Position numbers and translations under genes: made by a program. The notes beneath the pieces are model-generated. The model did not search any database and was not told where the DNA came from. It saw only the letters and a list, made by a program, of their open reading frames with translations. Shown piece after piece: positions 8,999-18,436 of a stretch of DNA of 64,000 bases. Position 1 is the stretch's first letter, and every line of letters begins with the position of its first letter. This DNA comes from CAVVXX01 sp963707975. Lineage in GTDB: Bacteria > Pseudomonadota > Alphaproteobacteria > Micropepsales > Micropepsaceae. The stretch spans positions 1,860,001-1,924,000 of the forward strand of contig OY970177.1 in the NCBI GenBank assembly GCA_963707975.1. The letters are read 5' to 3'.

Positions 8999-11234
8999 TT
9001 GCGGATAGGGCTCGACATCTTCTCGCGCCTCCGGCTGGCCGGCGCTTCGGCGGATGCGGTTGCGCGCGGCTTCGAATGGGCGCAGCTCCACGCGCGCGCC
9101 CGCGCGAACGCGCCCGCGCGCGACTTGCTCGAACAGGCGCGGGGCCTGCTCGCCGCCGAACAGGACCGCTGGCTCCCCTGGATCGCCGTGGGCTTCGGCG
9201 CTGGCATGGCGATTTATTTCTCGCTGGCGTCAGAGCCGCCGCTGTGGCTCGCGGGCGCGATTGCGCTTGCGGGGTTCGCCAGCGCGTTTGTGTCACGAAA
9301 CTTAAACGGCGTTTTCCTGCGCTTTCTCTGCATGCTGATCGCGGCAGGCGGGCTTGGCTTTGCGTTGGCGAAATTGCGCGCCGACGCCATCGCGGCGCCC
9401 GTCATCGAACGCGATAGCGGGCCGCTTATCGTCGAGGGACGGATCGAAACCATTTCGCCCGAAGCCAACAAGCGCGCCCGCATCGTCATCGCGCCCACGG
9501 CCATCGGCAAAAGCGCGGTCGACCTGCCCACGCGCCTGCGCCTTACCATTCGCAGCGACAAGGCTTTGGCGGCAGTGGCGCCCGGCGAATGGGTCTCGGC
9601 GCTGGCGATGTTGCGCCCGCCGCCCGAGCCCGCATTGCCGCACGGTTTCGATTTCGCGCGCTGGGCATATTTCAACGGCATCGGCGGCGTGGGCTACGCC
9701 ATGGGTGCGCCCAAGAAGATGGCGCCGCCGCGCCCCGAAACGCTGCGCGAAAACTTCATGGCCGGGATCGAAACCCTGCGCCTTGCCATGGCCACGCGCG
9801 TGCGCGCGGCATTCCCCGCCCCGATGGCGGCATCGCGGCGGCGCTCGTCACTGGCCAGCGCGGCGCCATCGTGGACAAGGATTCCGGCGCTTATCACGCA
9901 TCGGGCCTCGCGCACATTTTGGCCACCGCCGGCCTGCATATGGCGCTTGTCGGGCTCGGCCTGTTCTGGGCGGTGCGCGCGCTGCTCGCGCTCAGCCCGC
10001 GTTTGGCGCTGCATTATCCGATCAAGAAGTGGGCAGCGGAGGCGGCGTTCGTGGCGGCCACGTTCTATCTTTTTATCAGCGGCGCTAGCGTGCCCACCAC
10101 GCGCGCCTGGATCATGCTGTCGGCGATGCTGCTGGCCGTGCTGGCCGACCGCCCCGCGCTCAGCATGCGCGCGGTTGGCATGGCCGCCATTATCATTCTC
10201 ATCGTCGAGCCGGAAAGCGTGGTCGAGGCGAGTTTCCAGATGTCGTTCTCGGCCATCGTCAGCCTGATCGCGCTGGCAGAATGGGAAGCCGGCCGCCCGC
10301 GCCGCGACGCGCCCGCCCCGCAGGGCAGGCTGTTCAAAATCTGGCGCGGGCTTCGCGTTTATATGGCGGGGCTGCTGCATTCCAGTTTCGTCGCCGGCAT
10401 CGCCAATACGCCCTTCGCGGTTTTCTATTTCGACCGCGCCGCCGATTATTTGCTGCTCGGAAATGTGCTGGCCTTGCCGATTGTGGGCTTTCTCGTCATG
10501 CCGGCGGCGGCGCTGGCTGTGATCCTGATTCCGTTCGGGCTCGATTACTGGCCGCTGCAGGCGATGGGCTGCGGCATTCATCTGGTGAGCGGTGTCGCGC
10601 ATTGGGTTTCGAGCCTGCCCGGCGCGGTGATGCCCGTGCCGGCCTGGCCGGTGTCGGCGCTCGTGCTCATCATTTTCGGCGGGCTGTGGACCGGGCTGTG
10701 GCGGCAGCGCTGGCGCTGGCTGGGGCTTGCCCCAATTGCGGCTGGCGTGGCGGTGGGCGCGTTCGCCACGCAGCCCTATCTGCTCATCGCGCGCGATGGC
10801 GCGATGGCGGCGCTTCGCCAGGGCGACGGTACGCTGACACTGCTCGCGAAAAAACCGGACGAATACACCGCTACCCAATGGCTGCTGCGCGAAGGCGACC
10901 GCCGGGACTGGCAAGCGGCGATGGCGGGCGCAAACTGCGACGAGCTCGGTTGCGTGGCGCATGGGCCGGACGGAAAATCGTGGCGCTCGGTTTTCGGCCG
11001 GGCGCGCTGATCGACGATTGCGCGCGCGCGGACGTGCTGGTGAGTGCCGTTCCGGTGCGGCGACAATGCGCGCACCCGCAGTTGACGGTTGACCGATTGC
11101 AGCTCGCGCGCACGGGCGCCACTGCGGTGTGGTTTAACGGGAACGGAATGAAAATCGAAACGGTGGTGGCGACGCGAGGGGAACGCCCCTGGGTGGCTCA
11201 GTACCGGCGGACGAGGCCCACCAGCTTGCCCTGA
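8999..11234 (+). CDS. comEC: ComEC/Rec2-family DNA uptake channel protein, frame broken twice
   Basis: ComEC forms the inner-membrane channel for single-stranded DNA during transformation. With two repairs the protein is about 745 residues: an N-terminal hydrophobic DUF4131 region, then the competence domain with YHASGLAHILATAGLHM and many membrane helices, and a C-terminal soluble part. The first frame leaves the family after FPAP at the C run 9819-9822, where adding one base restores D-G-G-I-A-A-A-L. The second break is at the A run 10974-10977, where adding one A restores K-I-V-A. No ATG is available; TTG at 8999 is the only in-frame start. The 3' end overlaps lexA by 37 bases, tail to tail. 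Confidence 0.82.
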
Positions 11235-11953
11235 ATCTTCACCCGGTCGGCGCCATAAAGTCGTGTTTCGTAAGCGGGGTTGGCTGCTTCCAGAGCGATG
11301 GAATCGCCGCGGCGGCGCAGGCGCTTCAGGGTTGCTTCCGTATCGTCAACGAGTGCCACCACTACTTCGCCCGTTTGCGCCGTGTCGCAACGCTGGATGA
11401 TGACGGTGTCGCCGTCGAGGATGCCGGCATTAATCATAGAATCACCGGTGACTTCGAGCGCGTAATGCTCGCCGCTCGCTATCAGCCCAGGCGGCACCGG
11501 CACTTCGCCGACGCGATTCTGGATGGCCTCAATTGGTGTGCCGGCCGCGATGCGGCCCAACAGCGGTAAGGTTGCGGCCTCGTCGCTCTGGCTCGTGCGG
11601 CGCAAATAAGCCGATGGCGCGCGCGTATCGGCGGGAATGCGCGCGCTGCCGCGCGGGGTTCGTGTGTTGCCGGATTCGCCGTAAGCCAGGCGCTGCGCCT
11701 GGCCCCGCGTGGCGGCGGGGCGTACGCCTTCGGCCATGTTTTCGGGGAGACGGATGATTTCCAAAGCGCGCGCGCGCTTTTCCAGCCTGCGTATATAGCC
11801 GCGCTCTTCCAGCGCGGTGATGAGGCGATGAATGCCCGACTTGGAACGCAGATCGAGCGCGTCCTTCATCTCGTCGAACGACGGCGGCACGCCCGCTTCG
11901 CGCACGCGCTCGTGGATGAACATCAGCAGCTCATATTGCTTCTTGGTCAGCAT
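11198..11953 (-). CDS. lexA: SOS transcriptional repressor LexA
   Basis: LexA represses DNA-damage genes and cleaves itself when RecA filaments form. 251 residues: winged helix-turn-helix at 1-65 (PSFDEMKDALDLRSKSGIHR), a long linker, then the S24 peptidase domain with cleavage bond A137-G138 in RIAAGTP, catalytic S172 in GDSMINAG and K210 in EATLKRL. The linker is longer than in E. coli LexA (202 aa), as is usual in alphaproteobacteria. A GTTC-N7-GTTC box lies 53 bases upstream, indicating autorepression. Confidence 0.97.
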   Translation of the reverse strand: MLTKKQYELLMFIHERVREAGVPPSFDEMKDALDLRSKSGIHRLITALEERGYIRRLEKRARALEIIRLPENMAEGVRPAATRGQAQRLAYGESGNTRTPRGSARIPADTRAPSAYLRRTSQSDEAATLPLLGRIAAGTPIEAIQNRVGEVPVPPGLIASGEHYALEVTGDSMINAGILDGDTVIIQRCDTAQTGEVVVALVDDTEATLKRLRRRGDSIALEAANPAYETRLYGADRVKIQGKLVGLVRRY

Positions 11954-12005
11954 GGCGTCCCCAGGACGAAAGGCGCGGCGAACAAAGCCGCAACGATTGC
12001 GAATC

Positions 12006-12020
12006 GTTCTACTTTAGTTC
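12006..12020. promoter_or_regulatory. LexA (SOS) box, GTTC-N7-GTTC
   Basis: The sequence GTTCtactttaGTTC matches the direct-repeat SOS operator known for alphaproteobacterial LexA. It sits 53 bases upstream of the lexA start, in the 99-base gap between moeA and lexA, which is the right place for autoregulation. The spacing is exactly seven bases. Confidence 0.85.
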
Positions 12021-12052
12021 GCCAACCCCGTCAACGCGGTGAAACCCGCAAA

Positions 12053-13252
12053 TCAGCAGTCATCTAGGACGATTACACCCACATGATCGCCCGCTTGGGC
12101 GGCTGGCGCATGGGGGCTGCGCACGATAAGGCCTTGGGCCTCGGCCAGCGCCTTCTGTATGGAGGAATCCTGGATGGGGAAGGGCTCCACGAAAGCTTCC
12201 CCATCGCGCCAGAGGATGCGCGCGCGGATGTAATCCTGCCTTCCGTCGTTGGCTTTGAGCGGCGATTTGAGCTTCGCTTTAAGCATGGCCGGCTGGTAGG
12301 TCGGCTCGCCCAGCATCTTCGCCATGGCAGGGCGCAGGAAGAGCGCGGCACAGACAATCGCCGACACGGGATTGCCTGGCAGGCCCAGGAGCGGCGTCCG
12401 GTTCAGCCGTCCGAAGATCAGCGGCTTGCCGGGGCGCATGGCGACCTTCCAGAAGTCGAGCGCGAAACCATGCGGTTGAAGCGCGCTTTGCACCAGATCG
12501 TGGTCGCCGACCGACGCGCCGCCCAGCGTGACGATGAGATCGCAGTCCTTGGCAGCACGCGGCAACGCGGCGAAGGCTTCTGGTTTGTCCGGCAGGATGC
12601 CGAGATCGACCGCCACGCCGCACCATTTTTCGATGAGCGCGGCAATACCGTAATTGGACGAGGCGACAATGCCGCCGGGGCGGTGTTTCTCGCCTGGCCG
12701 CGCCAGCTCGTCTCCCGTGGCGGCAACGGCGATGCGGGGTTTGCGCGTCACCGAGACTTTCGCCAGATCGCCCGCCGCCAGCAACGCGACATCGCGCGCG
12801 GTGAGATAACGCCCACGCGGGAGCAACGTATCGCCCTCGCGGAAATCCAGCCCCACGCGCCTGATGTGCTTGCCTTTGATGCCAGAGGCTTTGATGGTGA
12901 CGTGGTTGCCCTCTGCTTCCGTGTCTTCCTGTATGACTATGGCGTCGGCGCCTGCTGGCACGGCGGCGCCGGTGTAAATGCGCACGGCTTCGCCTGGCCC
13001 CACTTTGCCCGCGAACGGATGCCCGGCGGGCGCGACGCCGATAATGTTCAATTGCACAGGAACAGAAGTTACATCGCCCGCGCGCACGGCATAACCATCC
13101 ATGGAGGACACATCGAATGGCGGTTGCGTCAGGCGCGCCAACGCATCTTCCGCCAGCACGCGGCCGCAGGCTTGGGAGATGTCCACGCGCTCGGATGGCA
13201 GCTGAGCGAACGCGGATAAAATACGCGTCTGTGCTTCTTCGACAGAGAGCAT
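12053..13252 (-). CDS. moeA: Molybdopterin molybdenumtransferase MoeA
   Basis: MoeA inserts molybdate into adenylylated molybdopterin, the last step of molybdenum cofactor synthesis. 399 residues with the family motif PPFDVSSMDGYAVRAGD near residue 45, GAAVPAGADAIV, and the MoCF-biosynthesis core around SVGDHDLV; the C-terminal domain IV follows. The start is ATG 13252; the GTG one codon upstream is unlikely. Its neighbour moaC acts at an earlier step of the same pathway. The separately located modA (50475) could supply molybdate. Confidence 0.93.
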   Translation of the reverse strand: MLSVEEAQTRILSAFAQLPSERVDISQACGRVLAEDALARLTQPPFDVSSMDGYAVRAGDVTSVPVQLNIIGVAPAGHPFAGKVGPGEAVRIYTGAAVPAGADAIVIQEDTEAEGNHVTIKASGIKGKHIRRVGLDFREGDTLLPRGRYLTARDVALLAAGDLAKVSVTRKPRIAVAATGDELARPGEKHRPGGIVASSNYGIAALIEKWCGVAVDLGILPDKPEAFAALPRAAKDCDLIVTLGGASVGDHDLVQSALQPHGFALDFWKVAMRPGKPLIFGRLNRTPLLGLPGNPVSAIVCAALFLRPAMAKMLGEPTYQPAMLKAKLKSPLKANDGRQDYIRARILWRDGEAFVEPFPIQDSSIQKALAEAQGLIVRSPHAPAAQAGDHVGVIVLDDC

Positions 13253-13263
13253 CACAAAAACTC

Positions 13264-13391
13264 TTCACCTCCCCCACTGTGGGGAGGTCGATCCGGCGAA
13301 GCGCCGCGAAGCCGGATCGGGTGGGGGGCTAAGCTGTTTCCCCCATCCGGCTCGCTTCGCTCGCTGACCTTCCCGCGCAGGGGGAGGTGAA
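13264..13391. repeat. Intergenic palindromic repeat, family A, copy 1
   Basis: A 128-base element between moeA and moaC with perfect 12-base inverted ends, TTCACCTCCCCC at 13264 and GGGGGAGGTGAA ending 13391. Inside is a second inverted pair around GATCCGGC/GCCGGATC and a short hairpin at each end. A related copy lies at 33749-33880 with the same ends and a similar inner GATCCG pair. No coding potential is seen. It may fold as RNA and separate moaC from moeA expression. Confidence 0.8.
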
Positions 13392-13415
13392 AGCGAAAAG
13401 TAATTCTGCCGGAAA

Positions 13416-13925
13416 TCACTTCTTCCGCACCTTGGCGCGGGGCTCGGCCGGTGCCTGATAAGAGCCGCTCTTACCGCCCGATTTTGCTAGCAGGCGGACG
13501 GATTCGATTGTCGCCGAACGGTCCACCGCCTTGATCATGTCATAGATGGTCAGCGCCGCCACGCACACGGCCGTCAGCGCTTCCATCTCGACGCCAGTGG
13601 CGGCAGTGGTCTTAGCGATGGCGACCAGGCGCAAGCTGTGGCGCTCCGCCAGCGGCTCGATCTCGACAGCGATGTGCGACAGCGCGATTGTATGGCAGAG
13701 CGGAATAAGCTCGGCGGTGCGTTTCGCGGCCGCGATGCCGGCAATGCGCGCAGCCGCCAGTACGTCGCCCTTGGCCGCTGTCCCCGAAATGACAAGCCCA
13801 TAGGCCTGCTCCGAAAGCACGATGGTGGCCTCGGCGCTGGCGGCGCGCTCGGTCGCGGACTTGCGTGTGACATCCACCATCGCCGCACGTCCGCGTTCGT
13901 CGAGATGCGACAACCGTCTCGTCAT
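13416..13925 (-). CDS. moaC: Cyclic pyranopterin monophosphate synthase MoaC
   Basis: MoaC converts 3',8-cyclo-7,8-dihydro-GTP to cyclic pyranopterin monophosphate, an early molybdenum cofactor step. 169 residues: MVDVTRKSATERAA at the N terminus, KGDVLAAARIAGIAAAKRT, LIPLCHTIALSH (usually LCHPL), and GVEMEALTAV followed by LTIYDMIKAVD with the conserved Asp and Lys. It overlaps trpC by four bases, so the trpC-moaC junction is probably translationally coupled. Confidence 0.95.
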   Translation of the reverse strand: MTRRLSHLDERGRAAMVDVTRKSATERAASAEATIVLSEQAYGLVISGTAAKGDVLAAARIAGIAAAKRTAELIPLCHTIALSHIAVEIEPLAERHSLRLVAIAKTTAATGVEMEALTAVCVAALTIYDMIKAVDRSATIESVRLLAKSGGKSGSYQAPAEPRAKVRKK

Positions 13926-14716
13926 GCCGCGCCCTCCAGCAACGCGCGCGTGGCCCGCTCCACGTCGCCCGCGCGCATCAGGCTCTCGCCGATAAGATAG
14001 GTGGTGATGCCGGCCTTAGCCAATCTGCGCAGATCGTCTGGCGCACCGAGCCCGCTTTCGGCCACTATGAGACAGGCCGCAGGAACCAGCGGTGCAAGCC
14101 CGATGGCGATGCCGATGTCTGTTTCAAAGGTTTTCAGATCGCGGTTGTTGATGCCGATGAGCTGCGGCTTGAACGCAAGCGCGCGTCCAAGCTCCGCTTC
14201 GTCGTGAACCTCGATAAGCGCATCCATGCCGAACTCGCGCGCGGATGCAAACAGCATGCCTGCTGTCTTGTCGTCCACCATCGCCATGATGATAAGGATG
14301 CAATCGGCGCCGAGCGCGCGCGATTGCGCAATCTGATAAGGATCGAGCATGAAATCCTTGCGTAGCACGGGCAAGCCAGTGGCCGCGCGCGCTTGTGCCA
14401 GATGTTCGGACGCGCCCTGGAACGACGGCGCATCGGTCAACACCGAAAGACACACAGCGCCGCCCGCCTCATAGGCGCGCGCGAGTTTCGCCGGATCGAA
14501 GTCGGCGCGGATGAACCCCTTAGACGGACTGGCTTTTTTGATTTCGGCTATCAGGCCGGGCTTGCCATTGGCTTTTGCCGATGCCAGGGCCGAGCGAAAG
14601 CCGCGCGGGGGCGAAGCGTGCTTTGCTTCTGCCATCAGCGCAGGCAAGGGCCTTTTATTTTTTGCTGCGGTAATTTCATCGCGCTTATACGCTGCGATGC
14701 GTTCCAACACGTTCAC
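13922..14716 (-). CDS. trpC: Indole-3-glycerol phosphate synthase TrpC
   Basis: Closes the indole ring from carboxyphenylaminodeoxyribulose phosphate in tryptophan synthesis. The 264-residue TIM barrel has IAEIKKASPSKG, PVLRKDFMLDPYQI, IGINNRDLKTF and VAESGLG, all family motifs. It overlaps trpD upstream and moaC downstream by four bases each. It is a monofunctional TrpC without a fused TrpF. Confidence 0.96.
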   Translation of the reverse strand: MNVLERIAAYKRDEITAAKNKRPLPALMAEAKHASPPRGFRSALASAKANGKPGLIAEIKKASPSKGFIRADFDPAKLARAYEAGGAVCLSVLTDAPSFQGASEHLAQARAATGLPVLRKDFMLDPYQIAQSRALGADCILIIMAMVDDKTAGMLFASAREFGMDALIEVHDEAELGRALAFKPQLIGINNRDLKTFETDIGIAIGLAPLVPAACLIVAESGLGAPDDLRRLAKAGITTYLIGESLMRAGDVERATRALLEGAA

Positions 14717-15741
14717 GCCGAGACCTCGTGGCTGGCGGCGATCAGCGTCTCAAGTGCTGCCTGTGCCGCGCCTTCGTCGATGGATGCGGCGGCTAAATGC
14801 ATCCCGCCGCGTAAATCCTTCGCCTTGTCGGCCACGATGAGGGCGGCGGCCGCGTTCAGCAGCACGATGTCGCGGAAGGGGTCGCGCGCGCCTCTCAACA
14901 GCGCGCGAATGGCTTCGGCATTTTTCTCGGGCGTGCCGCCCTTGATCGCCTTCACCGGCGCGCGCGCGATCCCCGCATCTTCAGGCGTGATCTCGAAGCT
15001 GCGCACTTCGCCGTGTTCCAACGCCGACACCTTGGTGACGCCACCCAGCGCCACCTCATCGAGGCCCTGGCCGTGCACGATCCACGCCTTCTCGGCGCCC
15101 AGCGCTTTCAGCGCATGCGCGAACGGCTCGAGCCAGCTCTCGTCATACACGCCGATCAATTGGCGCCTGACACCGGCCGGATTGGCCAGCGGCCCAAGCA
15201 GATTGAACATTGTGCGGAAACCCAGTTCCTGGCGTAGTTCGGTCACGCGCTTCATCGCCGGGTGATGCGCCTGCGCGAACATGAAGCAGATATTGGCCGC
15301 GCGCAGGCAGGCCTCCGCGCCGCCGGGCGCAAGCTGCATGCGCACGCCCAACGCCTCCAGCACGTCGGCGGAACCCGTGCGCGAGGACATCGCGCGGTTG
15401 CCGTGCTTGGCAACTGCTACGCCGCAGCCCGCCACCACTAGCGCCACCGCCGTCGAAACATTCAGCGTGCCCTGGCCATCGCCGCCCGTGCCGCAAACAT
15501 CCATCGCGCCAGCCGGCGCCTCAACCGCGACCGCCGCCTGCCGCATCACGCGCGCGGCGCCGGTAAGCTCGTCCACGGTGGGCTGGCGCATGGCGAGCGC
15601 GGTCAAGAACGCAGCCATACGCGCCCGCGAAACTTCGCCCGTCATCATGGCGCCGAAGGCGCTAGCGGATTCATCGGCGTTCAAGGTGTGGCCGGTAGCC
15701 AGGCGTTTGAGCAACGCGCCGAACTCGTCGGGGCTTATCAT
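14713..15741 (-). CDS. trpD: Anthranilate phosphoribosyltransferase TrpD
   Basis: Transfers phosphoribose from PRPP to anthranilate. 342 residues with the PRPP-binding glycine-rich motif CGTGGDGQGTLNVST near residue 83, KHGNRAMSSRTGSADVLEALG, and LGPLANPAG. It overlaps trpG by four bases at its start and trpC by four at its end. It is not fused to TrpG, unlike the enterobacterial enzyme. Confidence 0.96.
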   Translation of the reverse strand: MISPDEFGALLKRLATGHTLNADESASAFGAMMTGEVSRARMAAFLTALAMRQPTVDELTGAARVMRQAAVAVEAPAGAMDVCGTGGDGQGTLNVSTAVALVVAGCGVAVAKHGNRAMSSRTGSADVLEALGVRMQLAPGGAEACLRAANICFMFAQAHHPAMKRVTELRQELGFRTMFNLLGPLANPAGVRRQLIGVYDESWLEPFAHALKALGAEKAWIVHGQGLDEVALGGVTKVSALEHGEVRSFEITPEDAGIARAPVKAIKGGTPEKNAEAIRALLRGARDPFRDIVLLNAAAALIVADKAKDLRGGMHLAAASIDEGAAQAALETLIAASHEVSA

Positions 15742-16328
15742 GCGAGGGCCGGTTGTTTGCCGTAGGCGAGATCGAGAAAGTTCTTCAGGAGCTGGCGGCC
15801 GTGCTCGGAAGCAATGCTTTCGGGATGGAATTGCACGCCAGCCACCGGATGCGTTCTGTGCGCGAGACCCATGATGACGCCGTCATCCGTTTCGGCGGTG
15901 ATGTCGAGCGTGGAGGGCAGTGAGGCGCGCTCCACCGTCAGCGAATGATAGCGTGTGGCGGAAAAATTGTTCGGCAGGCCGCGGAACACACTTTTGCCAG
16001 TGTGATGGATGCGGCTGAGCTTGCCATGCATCGGCTGTGGCGCGCGCACAATTGTGCTGCCATAAGCCTGTCCGATCGCCTGATGCCCTAGGCACACACC
16101 CAGAATGGGCACTCGGCCACTCGCCGCCCTGATAAGTTCAAGACAAATGCCTGCCTTGTCGGGATCGCAGGGCCCAGGCGACAGCACTATTGAAGTGGGC
16201 TTCATGGAAAGCGCCTGCGCCGCAGACATGTCGTCGTTGCGGCAGACAATTATTTCCTCGCCCAGTTCCCCCAGATAGTGGAACAGGTTGTAGGTGAAGC
16301 TGTCGTAATTATCGATCAGGAGCAGCAT
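15738..16328 (-). CDS. trpG: Anthranilate synthase component II (glutamine amidotransferase) TrpG
   Basis: Supplies ammonia from glutamine to TrpE. 196 residues, class I amidotransferase: IDNYDSFTYNLFHYLGELG at the N terminus, the nucleophile Cys in GVCLGHQAIGQAYG, and the His-Glu pair in GVQFHPESIASEHG. The start at 16328 fits the family exactly; an open frame continuing upstream is a shadow of the SET gene. It starts the trpGDC-moaC-moeA run and diverges from the SET gene by 60 bases. The AT-rich TATATATTG in that gap is a plausible -10 region. Confidence 0.96.
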   Translation of the reverse strand: MLLLIDNYDSFTYNLFHYLGELGEEIIVCRNDDMSAAQALSMKPTSIVLSPGPCDPDKAGICLELIRAASGRVPILGVCLGHQAIGQAYGSTIVRAPQPMHGKLSRIHHTGKSVFRGLPNNFSATRYHSLTVERASLPSTLDITAETDDGVIMGLAHRTHPVAGVQFHPESIASEHGRQLLKNFLDLAYGKQPALA

Positions 16329-16388
16329 GGGGCGCAGACAATATATATGCTTGCGCGGGCTGCCTATAGGCGCGCCAAAGGACCCGGG

Positions 16389-16916
16389 ATGAAGAAAACC
16401 TATCTGAAGCGCAGCTGGGTCAGCCCGAAACTCAGGTCCGGCAAGTCCCGCATCCACGGCGAGGGCGTGTTCGCCGCCGGCAAGATTGCAGCGGGCGAAA
16501 AGCTGATGGAATTCGGAGGCGAGATGGTGAATATGCAGAAGGCACTTTCGCCCAAATACCGCGAGCGTTCGGTGTGGCTGGTGGGCGAGGGGGCTTATCT
16601 TGCTTTGCCCACGAGCGACACGCGCGAAAGCCTCGATGAGCAACTCAACCATTCCTGCGATGCGAACATCTGGCTCACCAATGAAGTGACGGTCACGGCC
16701 ATGCGCGACATCGCGGCCGGCGAGGAGCTCACGCTCGACCACGCCACCTGGAATTTCGACGAGGCCGCCTATGCCGACGAAAACCAGCGATGCACTTGCG
16801 GCAAGAAAAATTGCCGGGGCGTTCTCACCGAAAACGATTGGAAACGTGCGGACGTGCAACAACGCTATCGCGGACATTTTCATCCCGCGGTGCAAAAGCT
16901 TATCGACGCGCGCTAA
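16389..16916 (+). CDS. SET-domain protein (putative protein-lysine methyltransferase)
   Basis: A 175-residue single-domain SET protein. The N-terminal part shows SRIHGEGVFAAGKIAAGEKL, the catalytic core LNHSCDANIWL and GEELTLDHATW, and a post-SET zinc-type motif CTCGKKNCRG. SET enzymes transfer methyl groups from S-adenosylmethionine to lysine; the bacterial substrate is unknown here. GEELTLDH replaces the common GEELTYDY, so the usual tyrosine is missing. AAGGA lies about seven bases before the ATG. The gene is inserted between trpG and trpE, read opposite to both, and ends in a four-base overlap with trpE. Confidence 0.85.
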   Translation: MKKTYLKRSWVSPKLRSGKSRIHGEGVFAAGKIAAGEKLMEFGGEMVNMQKALSPKYRERSVWLVGEGAYLALPTSDTRESLDEQLNHSCDANIWLTNEVTVTAMRDIAAGEELTLDHATWNFDEAAYADENQRCTCGKKNCRGVLTENDWKRADVQQRYRGHFHPAVQKLIDAR

Positions 16917-18430
16917 CTTTTCTTCGCATCAGCCTCGCGCATGGCCTCGTCGGCGGCGGCGAACAGCGCCTTGGCCTTATTGACGGTCTCCTGGAATTCG
17001 ACTTCCGCATCGCTGTCGGCCACCACGCCGCCGCCCGCCTGCACAAACATCACGCCGTCCTTCACCACCGCCGTGCGCAGCACGATGCAGGTGTCCATCG
17101 CGCCGTTGGCGGCGAAATAGCCTACCGCGCCGGCGTACACCCCGCGCTTTTCCTTTTCCAATTCATCGATGATTTCCATGGCGCGCAATTTGGGCGCACC
17201 CGACAACGTGCCGGCCGGAAAGCCCGCGATGAGGGCATCCACCGCGTCGAGGTTTTTGCGCAGGCGCCCCTCGACATTGGAAACGATGTGCATGACGTGG
17301 GAATAACGCTCGATGAAGAACTGGTCCGTGACGCGCACGCTGCCCGTTTCCGCCACGCGCCCCACATCGTTGCGCCCGAGATCCAGCAGCATCAGATGCT
17401 CCGCGCACTCCTTGGGATCGGCCAGCAATTCCTCGCCTTGTATTTTGTCTTCCGCCTCGGTCTTGCCGCGCGGCCGTGTGCCGGCGATGGGGCGGATGGT
17501 CACCTGGCCCTCGCGCAGGCGCACCAGGATTTCGGGGCTGGAACCGACGATGGCAAAGCCCGGAAAATTGAGAAAATAAAGAAAGGGAGAGGGGTTGAGC
17601 CTTCGCAGCGCGCGATAGAGCGCGAAGGGGGGCAGCGGAAACGCGCGCCGGAAACGCTGGCTCGGCACCACCTGAAAAATGTCCCCCGCGCGGATGTATT
17701 CCCTGGCCTTCTCGACCTTAGCGAGATAGTCCGCATGCGTCGTATTTGATCGCACGGTTTGCGTGCCCGGCGTTGTGTGCTTCGCGGGCGGGGAGTGTTG
17801 TTCGGCGCGCTTCAAATTGGCCAGCGTCTCGCCTAACCGCGCAATTCCACACTCGTAAACCTCGCGCGCGTCAAGCGCAGCATCGGGCCAAGCCGGCGTC
17901 ACCACGATAATCTCGTCGCGCAGCGCATCGAAGATGGCGACGATCGTGGGTCGCAGCAGAACCGCGTCGGGAAGGCCCAGCACATCGCGCGGTTGCGCGG
18001 GCAGGCGCTCCATCAGCCGCACCATGTCGTAGCCGAGATAACCGAACAGCCCGGCCGCCATCGGCGGCAATTCGGCGGGCAGCTCGATGCGCACGGAACG
18101 GATCAGCCTTTTCAGGGAATCGAGCGGCTTCAATCCGCCGTCGTCGGGGCCGAACGCATCGGGCTCTGCCAGCGCGTTCGCGTTCACCTCGGCCTTGCCG
18201 TCGCGGCAGCGCCAGATCATATCGGGCTTCAGGCCGATAACGGAGTAGCGCCCGCGCGCCTGCCCGCTTTCCACGCTTTCTAAGAGAAACGCGTTGTCGC
18301 GCCCGCGCGCGAGCTTCAAAAAAGCGGAAACCGGCAATTCAAGGTCGGCGATCAGCCGCGCAAACAGAACCTGCGGGCGCCCCTCGCCGTAAGTCTTGGT
18401 GAAAGCGGGAAAGCCGGGGGCGATGTCCAT
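16913..18430 (-). CDS. trpE: Anthranilate synthase component I TrpE
   Basis: Converts chorismate to anthranilate with TrpG. 505 residues: the feedback-binding motif LLESVESGQARGRYSVIG near residue 50, then the chorismate-binding domain with IAGTRPRGKTEAEDK, LLDLGRNDVGRVAE and GTLSGAPKLRAMEII. It starts only six bases after the ppiD stop, so it is probably cotranscribed with ppiD, leaving no room for a leader-peptide attenuator. Confidence 0.96.
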   Translation of the reverse strand: MDIAPGFPAFTKTYGEGRPQVLFARLIADLELPVSAFLKLARGRDNAFLLESVESGQARGRYSVIGLKPDMIWRCRDGKAEVNANALAEPDAFGPDDGGLKPLDSLKRLIRSVRIELPAELPPMAAGLFGYLGYDMVRLMERLPAQPRDVLGLPDAVLLRPTIVAIFDALRDEIIVVTPAWPDAALDAREVYECGIARLGETLANLKRAEQHSPPAKHTTPGTQTVRSNTTHADYLAKVEKAREYIRAGDIFQVVPSQRFRRAFPLPPFALYRALRRLNPSPFLYFLNFPGFAIVGSSPEILVRLREGQVTIRPIAGTRPRGKTEAEDKIQGEELLADPKECAEHLMLLDLGRNDVGRVAETGSVRVTDQFFIERYSHVMHIVSNVEGRLRKNLDAVDALIAGFPAGTLSGAPKLRAMEIIDELEKEKRGVYAGAVGYFAANGAMDTCIVLRTAVVKDGVMFVQAGGGVVADSDAEVEFQETVNKAKALFAAADEAMREADAKKS

Positions 18431-18436
18431 GGCGCG

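Noticed and set aside
8004..9008. 334-residue plus-strand frame opposite gltX
   Set aside because: Shadow of gltX; no recognisable domain.
9694..10962. 422-residue minus-strand frame opposite comEC
   Set aside because: His/Arg-rich, low-complexity sequence typical of antisense shadow frames; no motif.
18431..18436. trp leader-peptide attenuator before trpE
   Set aside because: Only six bases lie between the ppiD stop and the trpE start.
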